Shown here: positions 48,731-61,950 of the stretch, piece after piece
Position numbering within the stretch: the stretch's first letter is position 1
Layout: every line of letters starts with the position of its first letter
DNA from: Isoetes taiwanensis
Taxonomy: Eukaryota > Streptophyta > Lycopodiopsida > Isoetales > Isoetaceae
Direction of reading: 5' to 3'
Assembly (NCBI GenBank): GCA_021234155.1
Contig: JAJEKV010000039.1
Coordinates: 3,288,001-3,352,000 of the forward strand
Length of the DNA: 64,000 nt
Notes under the pieces: model-generated
What the model was told of the DNA's origin: nothing
The model's input: only the letters and a program-made list of their open reading frames with translations
Database searches by the model: none
Made by a program: the position numbers and the translations under genes

Positions 48731-48740
48731 CTTTTTATAA
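48731..48740 (-). promoter_or_regulatory. Possible TATA box of the aspartate kinase gene
   Basis: Minus-strand TTATAAAAAG lies about 40 bases upstream of the start codon. That would give a very short leader, so it is only a candidate. Confidence 0.25.
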
Positions 48741-48744
48741 TCAA

Positions 48745-50394
48745 GGTCTAAAGGGGCTGCTGCTACAGATAGAAGTAATGGAGGTCTAAAGGGGCTGCTG
48801 ACACTGCTGCAAGGCTAATGCCAATTCACTTAATGGGGAGATCCACCAGAGTGTAAACTCTGTCATCAGATGGAGCTATTTTACCAACATTTGGTTGAAT
48901 GCAAATTTGTTGGGTTGCCGGAAGGGCAAACCCTAGGGGTGTGGGTGAGGAATTGGCATATTCCATAAAATATGCCTATCATACGCTTGCTATTTGCTCC
49001 GGATGCAAGTCAGACGAGTGAGATTGGCCTTGGAGCTATGCAACTCGTCAGACGGTCACGATTGCTTACATGAATGACCTCTTGCTTCAAATTCAAGTGG
49101 GAAGGTGTATGACGCTACCGCAAATTCCTCGGGTGAAAGCAGCACGCCGACGAAGTGTGGAGGCACCGCTAACACCCCTGCAATTTCAAGCAAGAGGTCA
49201 TTCTTGAAACGGAAATTAAAGGTAAAGCAATTTAAGGGTGAAATCGGCCGAATGGAAGATGAATCTAAGAAGGTAAAAATGCAAGAATGCATGTGAAAAC
49301 TCGAAAAGCTCCGCGAAGGAAGAACGCAGAGTAAAATTTTAGTCGGCATTTGCTTTAAAAATTTGCGAGGCCACCAATTTAAGAGGGTATAATATTTAAC
49401 AAGAAATTGAAGTAAAGCTTGTAACTGAAATTGTAGTATTCTCAAAACGTGAAGATGAAATCTCCATATTCACATGCAAAATTTATAACTGTTTTTTAAG
49501 ACTCCGCTTATGTACAAAAGTATGAGTGATGAGAGAGGGATCCAGCACATCATCGATTCATTTATGCCATCCTCATCACCTTCACTTCTTTCACTGTCAC
49601 TCGAGGAAGTGCTTGGGTTGTCTTCCTCATTACTATCAACAGATGGTGAAGCATTGCCACCACCACTCCCTTCTTCATCCTCTTCCTCGTAATTACAAGC
49701 CTTTTTAAGCAAATTGATAGTCCTCTGGCGTAGACGATTGTCAGATTTCAATTTAAAATTATAGCACAATATAGTCACGTCATTAAGGTTCAGCTCATCT
49801 CTACAACATTGGCTACTAACTGGTAGCTGGTATGGTGCTATGTTTGAGATCAGACAAACGCAAAGAGCTTTGGGGAAACTGGTTTTAAGTTAGTACAAAA
49901 GATCTCCTCTTTAACTCCAAAAAGATAAATATATACTCAAATTTCCAGGCCTAGATATAGCTACTTTAAGGATCGAACGTGATCGGTGGTATGAGCAATC
50001 AAGACAATGCTTAGCTTGATCATAATCCCCGCAAGGTATATATAGAGCAAGAGCTTCTAGAAAAGCTAAACACATTATTACCTTGTGGATTATAAAATGA
50101 AGCTACGGCGTCCTCAAATGAACCTGCCTTCGTGATTTATATGTTAGAAATTTCCAAATGGACTACGTGGGTACTCAACCCGACGGCAAGAACGCTTCAA
50201 AAAATCATCAGAAATGTACTGATGCCCATAATTATTTGCAATTCCTCATCAGTTAGTTGAAGAGCTCTATCTAAGCAACAGAGAAACTGAAAACAAATGC
50301 AAATGCATGTGTCATAGCTCTCAAGACTTTCCCACTGTTTAAATTCAATGTTGGGATGCCAGTATTGCAGTGGAAAAGAATAGAATAAAGAATA
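48745..50394. other. Spacer with small duplication, no recognised gene
   Basis: GGTCTAAAGGGGCTGCTG occurs at 48745 and 48783 (38-base period). GGTTGCCGGAAGGGCAAACC at 48913-48932 is hairpin-forming. Minus-strand 49470-49778 contains an acidic Ser/Glu/Asp stretch of low complexity and is not called as a gene. Confidence 0.4.
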
Positions 50395-51600
50395 TGTAAC
50401 AAAATAATGGGGTTCGTGGGATTTGATATGGATATAAAAGATAACAATTCCCGAAACCATAGTCCATATATCCCTAAAACAATTGAATGGGTTGTTATAA
50501 AAAAAAATAGATCTAAGATAAAAATAATCACATTAGCTCACTGGGTATATTGGTTAAAGTAGTCTTATTAGGACATTGAGTTATTTTGGTAGAGGTTCGA
50601 GACTATGTATTTCATATTCTAATATCTTAGGCAAAGCCGTATAGAGATTCGATATTCTCTCAAAACCTTAGACGAAATCGTATTTCAAATTCATAGATGC
50701 CTCCAATAAAAAATGACTATAAGTGAAACTAGAGGTGCTCACAGTCCCCAATATACGATCTGGGTCATATGATCGAATTTAATCCGATCACCGCGTGGTA
50801 GTCGTGGTGCACCTCGTTTAGAATATATAGCAAAATAACAGGGATTCTAGGAATTTGATATGGATATAAAAGATAACAATTCAAACCATAGTCCATATAT
50901 CCTTAAAACAATTGAATGGGTTGTTATAAAAAAAAAAAAAAAATAGGAAATAAAAAAGAATCACATTAGCTTATTGGGTATATTGGTTAAAGTAGTCTTA
51001 TTAGGACATTGAGTTATTTTGGTAGAGGTTCGAGCCCTCGTATTTCATATTCTAATATCTTAAACAAAGCCGTATAGAGATTCGATATTCTCTCAAAACC
51101 TTAGGGCTTAAATCAGATTTCAAATTTCAAAATCATAGGTGCCTCCAATCATAAATGACTATAAGCTTAAACGAGAGGTACTCTCCGCGGTCCCACATAA
51201 CGATCCGGGTCATAGGATCGACGACCGAATTCGATTTAATCGCGGTAGTCCATGGTGCACCTCGCTTAGAATATGTAGCAAAAATAATGGGGGTTCCTAG
51301 ACGATTTGATATGGATATAAAAGATAACAATTCCTAAAACTCCCTAAAATAATTGAATGGGTTGTTATAAAAAAAAAAAAAATAGCTTTAAGATAAAAAA
51401 ATAATCACATTAGCTCATTGGGTATATTGGTTAAAGTAGTCTTATTAGGATATTGAGTTATTTTGGTAGAGGTTCGAGCCCCCCGATTTCATTTTCTAAT
51501 ATGTTAGGCAAAGCCGTGATAGAGATTCGGATGCCTCAAAGCCTTAGGCTAAATCGATTTCAAATTTCAAATAGGTTCCTCCAATCATATGTATTGCATA
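50395..51600 (+). repeat. Head-to-tail array of tRNA-derived, A-tailed SINE-like units
   Basis: Three pol III-like heads are followed by conserved bodies. Box A-like TAGCTCACTGG, TAGCTTATTGG and TAGCTCATTGG start at 50534, 50967 and 51411; box B-like GGTTCGAG starts at 50594, 51027 and 51471. The spacing is 60 bases in every copy. Units have a period of about 430-445 bases and end GAATGGGTTGTTATA followed by an A-tract (about 50501, 50931 and 51370). The array begins with a tail only (50395-50510) and ends with a partial third unit. Bodies share TTGATATGGATATAAAAGAT, GCAAAGCCGT, TAGAGATTCG and a GGTGCACCTCG motif. They are not functional tRNA genes. Confidence 0.75.
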
Positions 51601-54600
51601 GTTCGTTAACTTTGATTTCTAGTAATCACATGGCGACCGGAATTCACAAATAAACTAGATATAGCTTCTTTGTTAAGGTATCTGGTGATCTACTTAGAAA
51701 GATGAATGCATCTCCCGAAAGCATTCAATTTAGTCTTTGAATATGTATAGTCGCCATTTGTCGACCTCGTCCCCATCTCCCGGGGCCTCCTCCCGCCCCC
51801 AAAAGCTGTTAAAAGTCCTCTTGCCAAGCCAAATCTTATACGCTGCATAAATTTGATGGATACTCTAGATATGTTCGAGCTTCATGACATGCCATATGAG
51901 CGTAGTTTTGCTTGTCAAACCCCAATTACTTGAAAAAATGGTGACGCACGTTAACCTGTAATACTATATTATTATATGACTTGAAATGATGTCGTGAAAC
52001 CGTAAAAAGTGTATATACTTTGAGGAATATGGTCATTGACACTACGTAAGATACCAAGCCAGAATTTGGCATGCTATATTCAATATAGTAATTGTTGACT
52101 ACTTCCATTGCACATTAGTACAAAATGCACCATATCTTTAGAACTCTACACCACCTCGGGATATGCAAAACCATGATGGAAAAATACTTACAATAATTTC
52201 AAATACTCTTTTTGGGAAAAATATGTGCACGCCTGTGGATATAAATGGTCTAGCAAAATGGATACAAATATACATGCTCCAATATGAAACCATGTTACAT
52301 TTTGGTTGAGAACAAGGTACAAAGTTCCCTAAACAACATTATGCAACCAAGTAAGCAAATCATTTTACATAAGTTCATAACCGCATGTGAGTATCATGTT
52401 GTGAATTAGATAAAATAGAGTTACTAGTTAATACTAGTATGCTTTAATTCAAGAGCTACTTTAAGAGTTGAAATAAGTATATGATAAAATCAATACCATA
52501 AACAAGTGTAATAGACAATTATTAACAAGCATAGTAAATAACCATGTGCAAAACCATCACACACTTGCAAAATCCAACATAGCTTTTGAACTAGCTATAA
52601 AAACTTGGGTGCATTAAAATCGTGTTAGGGAAACATATATGACAACAATAACTAGTATGTGAAATCATCCTAAAGTATAACTAGTAAACGTGTGCGTTGT
52701 TAAGCTAATGTCCCGACATGTGTTTTGCTCGGCCTTTTAACGTCCATATGTGCAACTTCGACCGCAAAGACATAAGCTTGCAAAATGTACATGGTTTTCT
52801 CTTATAGTTATTTTTGTTGTTGAAATTGTTTAATAACAGTGTTATCAATATGTAGCATAATAACAGGGGGTTACTTTTGTATTTTTGTACATTTTTTCCT
52901 ATGGTTTTGCTAAGATTTGATCGGGCCAGATTTTTGAAAGACGACACTAATCATTACTTCTAGAGTGCGATACGCTCACATTAATCTTTATGACATTTTT
53001 AATGGTTACACCTATGATTTTTGAGGATATCTCCAATGAAGCATGCAAGGCTCGATGAAGGATACTTTAGGGTTAATCAAGAAGGATACTTTGGGGTAGC
53101 GTTAATCGAGAAGAGTAGTAAAGGAATGAAAATGCATTACTTTGACTTCGCCAGGCGAGTTCTTTTGGCATTCGGCCTCCGAGATCTTGCATCTATGCGA
53201 TGGCGATCCAAGTCCGGACTGCACACATCTATCTAGTCATTCAAGTCTCGACCAAACACATTCAAGCTCTCATGTTACAAAGTGGATTTGCTATTCTAGA
53301 ACCATCGATGCAGTCTTTGCTCAAAATGATTGCTTGAAGCGGTCGAAGCGTAGAAACGTAATCCTGCACCAACATGGGTCGCTATTCGTTTGTGTCAAGT
53401 TTGTGCCAAAGGAGACACCCCCCGAGCTTTGAGGTGTGCACATCGACAGTACATCTTTTTGCTATTTGAAGGCATGCTCAACTTCTGATTTTGCCTTTTA
53501 TGCAAGGATAAATCGTGAGCAAGTTATGTAAGTGGCTTAAAGTTTAATTTGTAGGCGTGTTTATCGGTCGAGAGAGCTTACATCCTTGCTAAGGCAGAAT
53601 TTGGGTGAGTATAGCTTCTTATTTCTAGTATTATTCATTTAGTTTCTAAGTTTATCCAAAGTGATGGATATAACGGATCACATCGTCTTTATATTGTAGG
53701 AAGTATGGGAGGAAAACTTGAGTGCAAGCAGTTAAGCCTTCAAGTTCTTGAAATTGCCTTTGAAGTTCACACATGTGGCTGCAGTTATGCAATCGCCACG
53801 AACTATGAAGCTTGATTGTGTTACCGCAATATTCACGGGTTTTCTCGAAATCGCGATCAGCCATTGACCTCTGGAATGCATTTGTTCCATCTTTTAATAA
53901 CCTCTTCACCGTCATGGAGCCACATTGATGGGTAGGGAGAATGATCGCTTCTTGAAGCAAATAGCTTTCCATCTTTTGCAAAAGCTTGCGGTTTTTAATG
54001 AATGAATCTATCCATGAGAAAAGGCGCTTGTCAGCCCGTGATTCTTGTCCGAGTAAGCATTGCCTTCCAAAGTACAAAGTTTTCATAGGATAATGACTAA
54101 ATATTCATGTTTTTTTTCATGCGATGTTCTTCTATCACTTCCGCGGACAAAGAAGATTATGCGTTATGCAACAATCTCCATGCTCATGCTTCCCTCACGA
54201 GAAAGCTCTCTTCCGAATCTTGAGCAACAGATGATAGTAGTTAAAAATGCATTACGATTAGCGTACAAGAATTTCTCAGTCTTGTTCAATTGCATTATCG
54301 ATGTCCAAAAACTTGATGCATTACAACAATTAGCAAAAGCGTAGAGATGCCACAAAAACTAAACTCATAGGTTGCACAATTGTTATTGGTAGCTGTTATG
54401 GTATGGATACACGGGTAATTTATGTCTTGATTATGGCGGGTCATGCCGAGCAATGGATAGATTATCTTAATGAGGTGAGCGTGAATGCGGTAGAGTCGCG
54501 AGGTCCGCAGAAAAAACCGACACACTTGAAGGAATTTCACCGGCTCATTTAATTTCAGTGGCTCATTTAATGGAGGTTGAAATTATTTTGCAAATGATTC

Positions 54601-57600
54601 ACTTGGTGTGCGAGATGAAATATGTCTTTCCTTGACCACCTTCCGAGAGATGCGTGAAAGAAGGGGCTGTAGGAGGGGGAAAGTTCTATGAACTTCCTAT
54701 TCGCATCATAGATGTTGCGTCTAACAATAAAAGTTGCATTGTAGAAGATGTGTATCCAGAGAAAGAACCATTTTCAATAGATGAAAGCATGGGCTATGCG
54801 GCTGTGCCTATCTGGAGTGATATAGCAAGTATATATGAATTCATTGAAGAAGCTGGAGAAGCCTTGAAATATAGGAGAAAATTCAAGATGGAAGAGGTGA
54901 AAATTGATGATCTAAAATCTCATGTCAGGAAGAAATTTTGCCTAAGGAACTTGACTTTGACAAGAATTTTAAGGCCCGGACGAGTCAGAAGTCCGCTTGC
55001 ATGCGGTTGCTAAGGCATGCTTCCCACCTGCAAAAGTATCTGTAAGACCGCCACTTTGCATATCTTATGAGTTGCGTTTGCCTCAAGGCACAAAGGGTGT
55101 GGCTAACTTAAACTGGGACTTTAGTATGTCGACCTATAAATAAGGCATGCAAAAATCAATGGTACGGAAATATATTGTATTGGGAGAAGTAATGAAATGC
55201 TTTATTACAACCCTTTCTCATTTCCATGGTCGCAAATTGTCGAATTTTTATCCTTCCGATTCTAATAATGGTTTTGTTAGTGTACCGCCGCATTTCATAT
55301 GCTTTGCTTTTGTATCTTTTGTGTGTAGTGGCTTGCTTGAGTCCGATTACTGTGGCATGAGGTTGCCGAGGGAGGCTATGTAATCAATTTCTTTAAAAAA
55401 GGTATGATAAATATTTTAAATCGATAGCTGTTTAGCCAAAAGAATTTATGTAACAATTCAACCTATCGACTAAATGCTATCCTTTGTGGAGGAATTCCAC
55501 AAAAGTCGAGGTCCAGGCTTGCCATGTAAGCTAAATTACTTTCAAAAGTATGCATGTAAGTCTCTACATTTCAGCTATTTAATTAGTTGCGGTGGAAAAA
55601 TGAGATGTTATATTATCATGTTGCTATGTTTGGTTGTGAAGGAGGTTGCTAGTTGGGAGAGCTTTTCTAAGAACTTGCCTACTGGGACTAGGTTGCATAT
55701 TTATTATATTCTTGACAAGAATAAGCATTTGATAATAAGAAATTGTAACATGGGTTACCATTTGTCTATTATCTATCATTGTATTATGTCACACTTAATA
55801 TTAGGGCTTGGATTCTTTAGTGCCCTTCCATCCATCATTAGAGTATTAGGTAATGTCTATATCGACACCCCTACACCATCCTTAAGGCCCAGAAGGCTAA
55901 AAATTTTTGTTAACACAAACCATTAACACAAAACTACTATTAACATTATTAACACAAACCATTGCATTTGACACATTTAAATTAAAATCCCCCTTAAACC
56001 CCCTTTGGTTTGGGTGCATATTCACACGGGGGGTTACGTAGGGCAGCGAGAGCCCCAAAAAATTTACAATACATCAACAAAAGATAGGTATAGATATGCA
56101 AAACATAAATTTCATCCTAGTTCATTGACATACTTTTGTTTATGATGGAACTCTAAATATGCATCTCCACATGATGCACACCAAACTTTCTTGAATGGTT
56201 CCATGATATCTTCGCTTCTTCTACAGATAAAATCTAGCCGATGTAAAAGTGAAATGCATATCGAGTCATTGATTCGAGCGGTCCATGATGTCTCGCGACT
56301 ACTCGATTCGATGAGACTACTTTCGAAGGCGGGCTCGTATAATGGAACCGACTATCGCTTTAAAACAAAACCATTTGTAGACACTAAAATGCCAATTTGT
56401 CAATGGACAATGTCGTTTGCCATATGATAAAAGAGACAAATAATTGGAGATTACTCAAAGCACTACCTTAACCAATAGGTAAATACATGTTCTCTATCCT
56501 CCACCTACGTACCTTTCTCATAGCACATCCTTGTAAGCAGCGTTCACTTGGGTGGACTTCGAGAAAAGGAAGTCATCAATTAAATTTGGATGAGGTGCTC
56601 CATTTAACAATCGTGTCGATTGCAAAATATTTTTCGAACCCTTTACAATGAGCTTTTCAATTTCCACGCTTGCTTACCCTATGCACATGAGAAATTATTT
56701 CCGTTCCATTGATACCCTAACCAAGAGCACACATGACAAAAGTAACCACCTGGGGGGCGTGCTAATTCTTGTCACATTGGTGAGCAAAGACATCACCGGG
56801 ACCAAAATATGTGTGCGGATATTTCCATTAATTTTGCTTAGGCGAGAACCTACTTTACGCTAGACTACAATTCTTCGACTTATTTTTGCATACAATGAAG
56901 CAAAATCATCTTACGGTATTCACTTTTAAAATGGCCCTTCCCCTATGGAATCTATGAATGGAATGTCATAAATTAATACCATTGAGAGCATTATTTGCAG
57001 ATTGTATGCAAATAAACTAAAAAAAAAAATGCATGAGATTATCGCTATTAAAGACAAAGTTGTAATTTTTGATATGGTCATTTATTTAGCTTTGAAAGGT
57101 CAAATCATAAACATTACATATCAATCTTGTATTAGCACATTATTTGCCTTGAGATCTCTATAATTAAATCCATGTCGTGCATATGTAGAAAACATATGTT
57201 TGTATGATTTTCAAATTAAGTTTGGCCTTATAAAGTGCGTACCGTTGGGTTCCAACATGAAAGATGGTTTTTTATTATTTTTTTTGGGTTGCCCTAGGGG
57301 CAAACCCTCGTTTTGGGCATATCGGTATATGCGGATATGCCTAGCATATCTTTGGTGGCTACTCAAAGCAGCTCTTGCGTAAACTCTCGGTCATCGGCCC
57401 CATTCCTTAGCGCGTGGATGTGGAGGGCATTGCCTTAACAAAACAATCGATTGCCTTGATGGATTAACCTGCCGAAACAAAAACTGACCGGACGATCCGT
57501 TCTTAAAGCACGTGGGCGTGATATGCTATGCCCGGCAATGGCGGCGGGGGATATCAGGATGTGGAGCTCTCTCTGTTACAAGCGGCGAAGATTGTATTGG

Positions 57601-58119
57601 AAAATTGGTCCGCACGAATCGGCTATGTGATGAGGATCAAGTTACCAACATTTGCACTCTTCTAGATTTGCCGATTAGTGGCCCCAATTCCGCGCAAATA
57701 TAAATCCGAGATGTGGAGCAAAGCGGCGAGGGCATTTATGGCTATTGCATTATCGGAGGTGTGCTAGGTTACGTAGTAATTTTAGGATTTTTTGGTATGG
57801 TGGTATTATGATACATATGGCCTTTTGGTGATGGTAAGTTCTGGGTGAGAAGATCTGAGACTTGCGAGGTTAGGCGGATGAATAATTGAAGGATCCGCTC
57901 CATGGTGAAGATATCTAAACCATAGGCCACATGGTATGCTATTTTCACTCTCACCGCCATGTTAATACCATGTCCTCTGCCTCATGAAGCACTGTCTAAG
58001 ATTACCCTTTGACATAAACTCAAACAAAGAAGATATGTTCCCCTGTTTGCACACATGCCCGAGTAAGAAACATAGGTTTTATATAATTTAAAACTACAAC
58101 AACATCATATTTTCTAGAG
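51601..58119. other. Long decayed region, no recognised gene
   Basis: A+T-rich with scattered frames of 60-150 codons on both strands (for example 53652-54086 minus, 54654-55013 plus, 55474-55926 plus). None shows a family motif, and splice-linked chains were not found. A GGGTTGCCCTAGGGGCAAAC hairpin word lies at 57286 onward. TAACACAAACCATT is repeated at 55911-55970. Confidence 0.35.
54654..55013 (+). CDS. Unassigned ORF, 119 codons
   Basis: Acidic, protein-like composition (FYELPIRIIDVASNNKSC, EEAGEALKYRRKFKMEEV). No domain recognised and no exon partners found. It may be a relic of an old gene. Confidence 0.2.
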   Translation: MKEGAVGGGKFYELPIRIIDVASNNKSCIVEDVYPEKEPFSIDESMGYAAVPIWSDIASIYEFIEEAGEALKYRRKFKMEEVKIDDLKSHVRKKFCLRNLTLTRILRPGRVRSPLACGC

Positions 58120-58332
58120 TCAAGAAAAGACCAAGTTTTGTTTGCTAGTATAAAATTCTAAAATTTGGAACTTGCCTTTTAAATCCGCGAGAAGCCTTTT
58201 GAAATCAACAATATGTTTGTGATGAATTCTCTCCAAAATTCCAACCTCTTCAAGGAAAACCTTGGAAGAAATTCTAACATCTTTTCTTTCATGTTTCAGA
58301 CCATGGCTTTGCCTTTTTAGGATATACCACAT
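58120..58332 (-). pseudogene. Receptor-like kinase N-lobe fragment, inverted
   Basis: The minus-strand frame reads VFLEEVGILERIHHKHIVDF followed by ILEFY, matching the alpha-C helix / beta-4 / beta-5 region of plant receptor-like kinases (E-V-x2-L-x-x-I-H-H-K/R-H/N-I/L-V). The Gly-rich loop and catalytic Lys are not evident. It abuts, head to head, a kinase C-lobe on the other strand. Confidence 0.6.
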
Positions 58333-58347
58333 AGGCAGTGCGAAACC

Positions 58348-58890
58348 TCTTTGTCCCTGGATGTCAAGGCTGAGAATGTTTTGCTAGATCACGGGATGTC
58401 TGACCAAGGTTTTGTTTTGGCATATCAAAAAGCAGGGGTGGCACTGGGGATACAACATTGAGAACCACGGATGTAAAGTTGCCTTGGAGGATCAAGAGGA
58501 TACATGGATCCTTCATTAAGTGTGGATTATACCCTTTCTACCAAGAATGATGTATACGGTTTGGAGTTTTAGTATTAGAGATTATTTACGGCGAGGGCCA
58601 TGAGGATCTACCGACAGTTCTGCGGTTTCTTCTTAGTCTCGCCCATAGCTCGATGTTGAAGAAATATTGCTGGTTAATTGGGTGAGGAGAAAATTTGAGG
58701 AGGAAAAAAGTGAGAATTAAAGCTTTTGCTTGATCACGCCTTGCAAAACTATTATGATGAGAATGAGTTTATGACATTGTTTCACCTTGGCTTAGATGTA
58801 CTCGTGATAAAGTAGAAGATAGACCTAACATGGCTTTGGTAAAAAAGAGCATGGATGACAAGTTATTCATGAATGCTTTTACTCGATGCT
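58348..58890 (+). pseudogene. Receptor-like kinase C-lobe fragment, frameshifted
   Basis: Plus-strand pieces in kinase order: SLDVKAENVLLD (catalytic loop, with the HRD motif lost), RGYMDPSLSVDYTLSTKNDV (activation and P+1 loop through DVY, 58495-58560), LDHALQNYYDENEF and LFHLGL (58728-58796), then an R-P-N/x-M-type end (58818-58850). Frames change between pieces and stops occur. The DFG motif is not readable. This is a dead plant receptor-like kinase copy. Confidence 0.7.
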
Positions 58891-60101
58891 TATCCATAAG
58901 TCATAATAAGTCAAAGGGACTCGCTACACCTTCTACACCACCATTGAAGTCTACATAAAGTTAGGTTCTAGATGGGTTATTGTTCATCTTTTGTTCAGTC
59001 ATTGATTTGCGAGAATCTTATCTCCGATTGTGCGGATAAGGGCCATGAATTTCTTCTATGAAACCCCAATGAAAGTTCCAATGGTGAAGGATGTTTGAAG
59101 CAACAACATTAAATCGATATTTTTGAGGTTGTAAATCGGCATGATTTTTTTGACAAAGTCTAGCTTATATTCGCATCTTATATTCATAGATCTAGCTCCT
59201 TTTCGAGGGAGGAGAACATGTTTTTACGTGTTCAAATCCTTGTGTCTATCATTGCGAAGTTGGTTCGGGTTAGCCATGGTTTGTAAAAAGTCATGTTGGG
59301 GCTACCTAAATTGAGCGGTGTTTGCGATCACAAAGAAAAAAAAAAATTTTGATTGGAAATGCTCTCAATGTAATTCAAAAGGCATTTTTATCTTGCTTGA
59401 TGTTGTTCATGCGATCCGACTCTTGACAATGTCTTGGGTCATGCAACCATTCAAGTATCATCCTTTTGAATACATTCTAACAAAGAAATTTGTCGTTTGT
59501 CAATGGAGCCATCAGGATCACATGTTGCGAAGGCGTGATCGAGGTCCCTTGATAAGTGCTATTGGAACAATGCGAAGTCACTTGTGGGATGGAAGGTGCT
59601 CTTGTTGGATGTGCAAGGTAACAATTTTGATACATGATCATTCATGGGATATATAGCTCATGGGATATATAGGCTGTATAATTTGATGGATTGCATAGTG
59701 TCAATTGCTCCATGATTTATCTTAGCATCGATGCCCGTTTAGGTCACCCTTTATTAAGTGACTCTGCGGGATGTTGGGAATAATGTTGGACATAATATGC
59801 AATAGGTATGGCTCTTATGTCTTCTTGCCACCTTTCTTCTCTACTATTTCTTCTCTACTAAGTGGGACTACCACGGTCCATACATCACTAAAGCCATCGC
59901 ACATCAAGTTGGTTGGTTATTTATCGGGTGCATCAAATTGTGGGGCAACCATCACCATACCAACATCCGGGATATACGAAGAAGCATCATGGATACTTTC
60001 GAAAATCTGACGTGACACTCATGAATAAGATCTTGAAAACTTCAAAAGGCAACAATTGCATGAAGTGTCATCCATATGCAAGTCAATTTTGCATGTAATG
60101 G
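58891..60101. other. No gene seen
   Basis: Short frames only, none recognised. A+T-rich. Confidence 0.35.
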
Positions 60102-60285
60102 CGTTTTCCTTCGTTTTCAGCGAATAGAAGGAAAACGAGGTTCTAGAAATACGGAGGCGGTTAGCAGTTAGCAGTTAGTTAGGTCTTTCCTCTTTTCCCT
60201 ATTTATGTGCTTTCTCGGCCTCTTCTCTCTCATCAGCTCTCGTGGTACATCTCCTTTCCTCTGATTCATTCTCCCTACGGTTTGG
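60102..60285 (+). repeat. Long direct repeat, copy 1
   Basis: Matches 62425-62609; the block from about 60174 to 60285 is essentially identical (TTAGTTAGGTCTTTCCTCTT, CTATTTATGTGCTTTCTCGG, ATTCTCCCTACGGTTTGG). The first half is diverged. CTATTTATG resembles a TATA-type promoter, so it could be part of a retroelement LTR or 5' region. Confidence 0.85.
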
Positions 60286-60415
60286 TGTTGTCTATCTTCC
60301 TTATTTTTTTCCGGTTGTCTATCTTCCTTACTTTTTCCGGTCTGATGCCTGCATCTCCCTCTTTTCCTATTGCGGCCAGTTGCCTATCTTCCTTACTTTC
60401 TTTGCGGTTTGTGGC
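60286..60415 (+). repeat. 27-35-bp tandem repeat, three units
   Basis: GTTGTCTATCTTCCTTA, GTTGTCTATCTTCCTTACTT and GTTGCCTATCTTCCTTACTT each precede a TTT(T/C)CCGG or CTTTGCGG motif. Confidence 0.8.
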
Positions 60416-61724
60416 CCATCACGTTGCTTGGTATCCAGGCCATGCCGGAGTGTCTATGCTTCCTGGTGCCTCTACTTCTGCAGAAATGCCCAGAGATTTT
60501 AAAAAGATTGTTGCAAGGAATAAGTTGATTTTCACTGCATTGGAGTCCAATATTTGTTCCCTTGGCCAAAATTAAAAAATGGGAGAATAATTTGCGATTC
60601 TTGGTGGCTTTAGAGCCAACAAACAAGCTATCATCAATAAAGGTATTTTGTTTGATTTCTAAAAGAATGAATCTAATTCGATTACAGACTGGGAAGGGGC
60701 AAAATTTGTAGAGTTCTATGAGACGGAGGATATAAATGGTATCTATTGAACGCTTTGTAATATGGCGATATGAGAGGGCTATGGCTTGCCACGTGGAATG
60801 GCTCTCGCAAGCGAGAGTTTAAAGAAGATAAAGATACGGGTCTTTATGTTTTGGCATTTGTTTTTCCCCTGTTGTGATTTGCCCTTTTATCGGCGTGGTG
60901 AACAAGTTTGTTCTTTCAAATAGATCCAAAATATAATTCAGCCAAACACTGCTTTATCTTGTATGCAAGGAACCTTGCTCCTTTTTGTTTGATCTCACAA
61001 GGCATTCGGCAAAATATATCAGACATAGATCCTAGTTTTCTTTTTGCGCTGAACCTTGCAAGAAGCAGGTTGGGTTTTCATGGCTTGTTCCTCTTGATAA
61101 TTTTTTCTGTTTATTCTTGTTGCTACTTTGTGGTTGCTTTTGTGTTTCTTGCAGGGTTGTAATATTCTCGGTCTTTGGCTGGGGATGGTTTGGTGTTTCA
61201 GAATCATTGGCTAGGAGCCCAGCCATATCCGGGGTTTGTGCTAAATGAAAACCTCTGTTTGCCTTGTTTTCTTCTGTTATTTACCTTGTTCTTCGGTTAA
61301 CTGGTGGACTTCTCAGTCTGGGTATTTCGGATTTACTGCCTTGGGACTCCAGATTCAGACCAAAAGCATGACTATGGGTCTTGGAAAGGCATAAATATTT
61401 CTGCTGTCAGTGCTTCTCACATTCGTCACTGTTAACATCCTTCGTTTCTCTTTGTCAAGTAGTTTTAGAGGGAAAGGTAATCGAATTAGCTCCTGCTTTT
61501 TAAGCCAATTTTTTCATTACACAGGATTCTTTTTCCAGTAGCACCATGATGCTCTTGATGAGAAATATTATTGGTAAAGTCAGCATATATTCCTCTGTTT
61601 TTTCTTTCCTCATGCTGGTTTTTAGCTTCGTACCCTTTGCCCTTCCACCTGGACGACCCCCCTTGGTTTACTGTTTCCTCCCCAGATACTTACCTAGGGC
61701 TTCTTGGTTCTTTTATTTCGGATT

Positions 61725-61800
61725 TGCAGACCTGTGCAAAGATCTTCAGACCTGTGCAAGACCTATTTCAAACCGAATCTTCAGACCTGTGCAAATCCAA
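61725..61800 (+). repeat. CAGACCTGTGCAA repeat, three copies
   Basis: The 13-mer occurs at about 61727, 61749 and 61783 with CTTCAGACCTGTGCAA in two of them. Confidence 0.85.
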
Positions 61801-61824
61801 AGCTTTGTGGGCCGGATCAAGACC

Positions 61825-61950
61825 TATTTTTCTGTTTCATATTTTTCATTCGTAGCTTTTCTTGGTTATTGCTTTAACTGACCCTAATGCATTTCTTTTG
61901 GATATTTTTCATTCGTAAGTTTTCTTGGTTGTTGGGTTAACTAGCCCTAA
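61825..61950 (+). repeat. Tandem duplication of about 67 bp
   Basis: ATATTTTTCATTCGTA(G/A)(C/G)TTTTCTTGGTT, TTAACT(G/A)(A/G)CCCTAA and GTATTTCT or GCATTTCT occur twice in direct succession. Confidence 0.8.

Noticed and set aside
49470-49778. Acidic minus-strand ORF of 102 codons
   Set aside because: Low-complexity Glu/Ser/Asp sequence with no domain or splice context.
50534-50605. Functional tRNA gene
   Set aside because: Box A and box B are present but no acceptor stem or T-tract terminator could be paired; a SINE head is a better explanation.
53652-54086. 144-codon minus-strand ORF as a gene
   Set aside because: Its composition is compatible with protein, but no motif, partner exon or clear promoter was seen.
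61546-61881. Overlapping ORFs in two frames
   Set aside because: They span tandem CAGACCTGTGCAA repeats and show no conserved motif.
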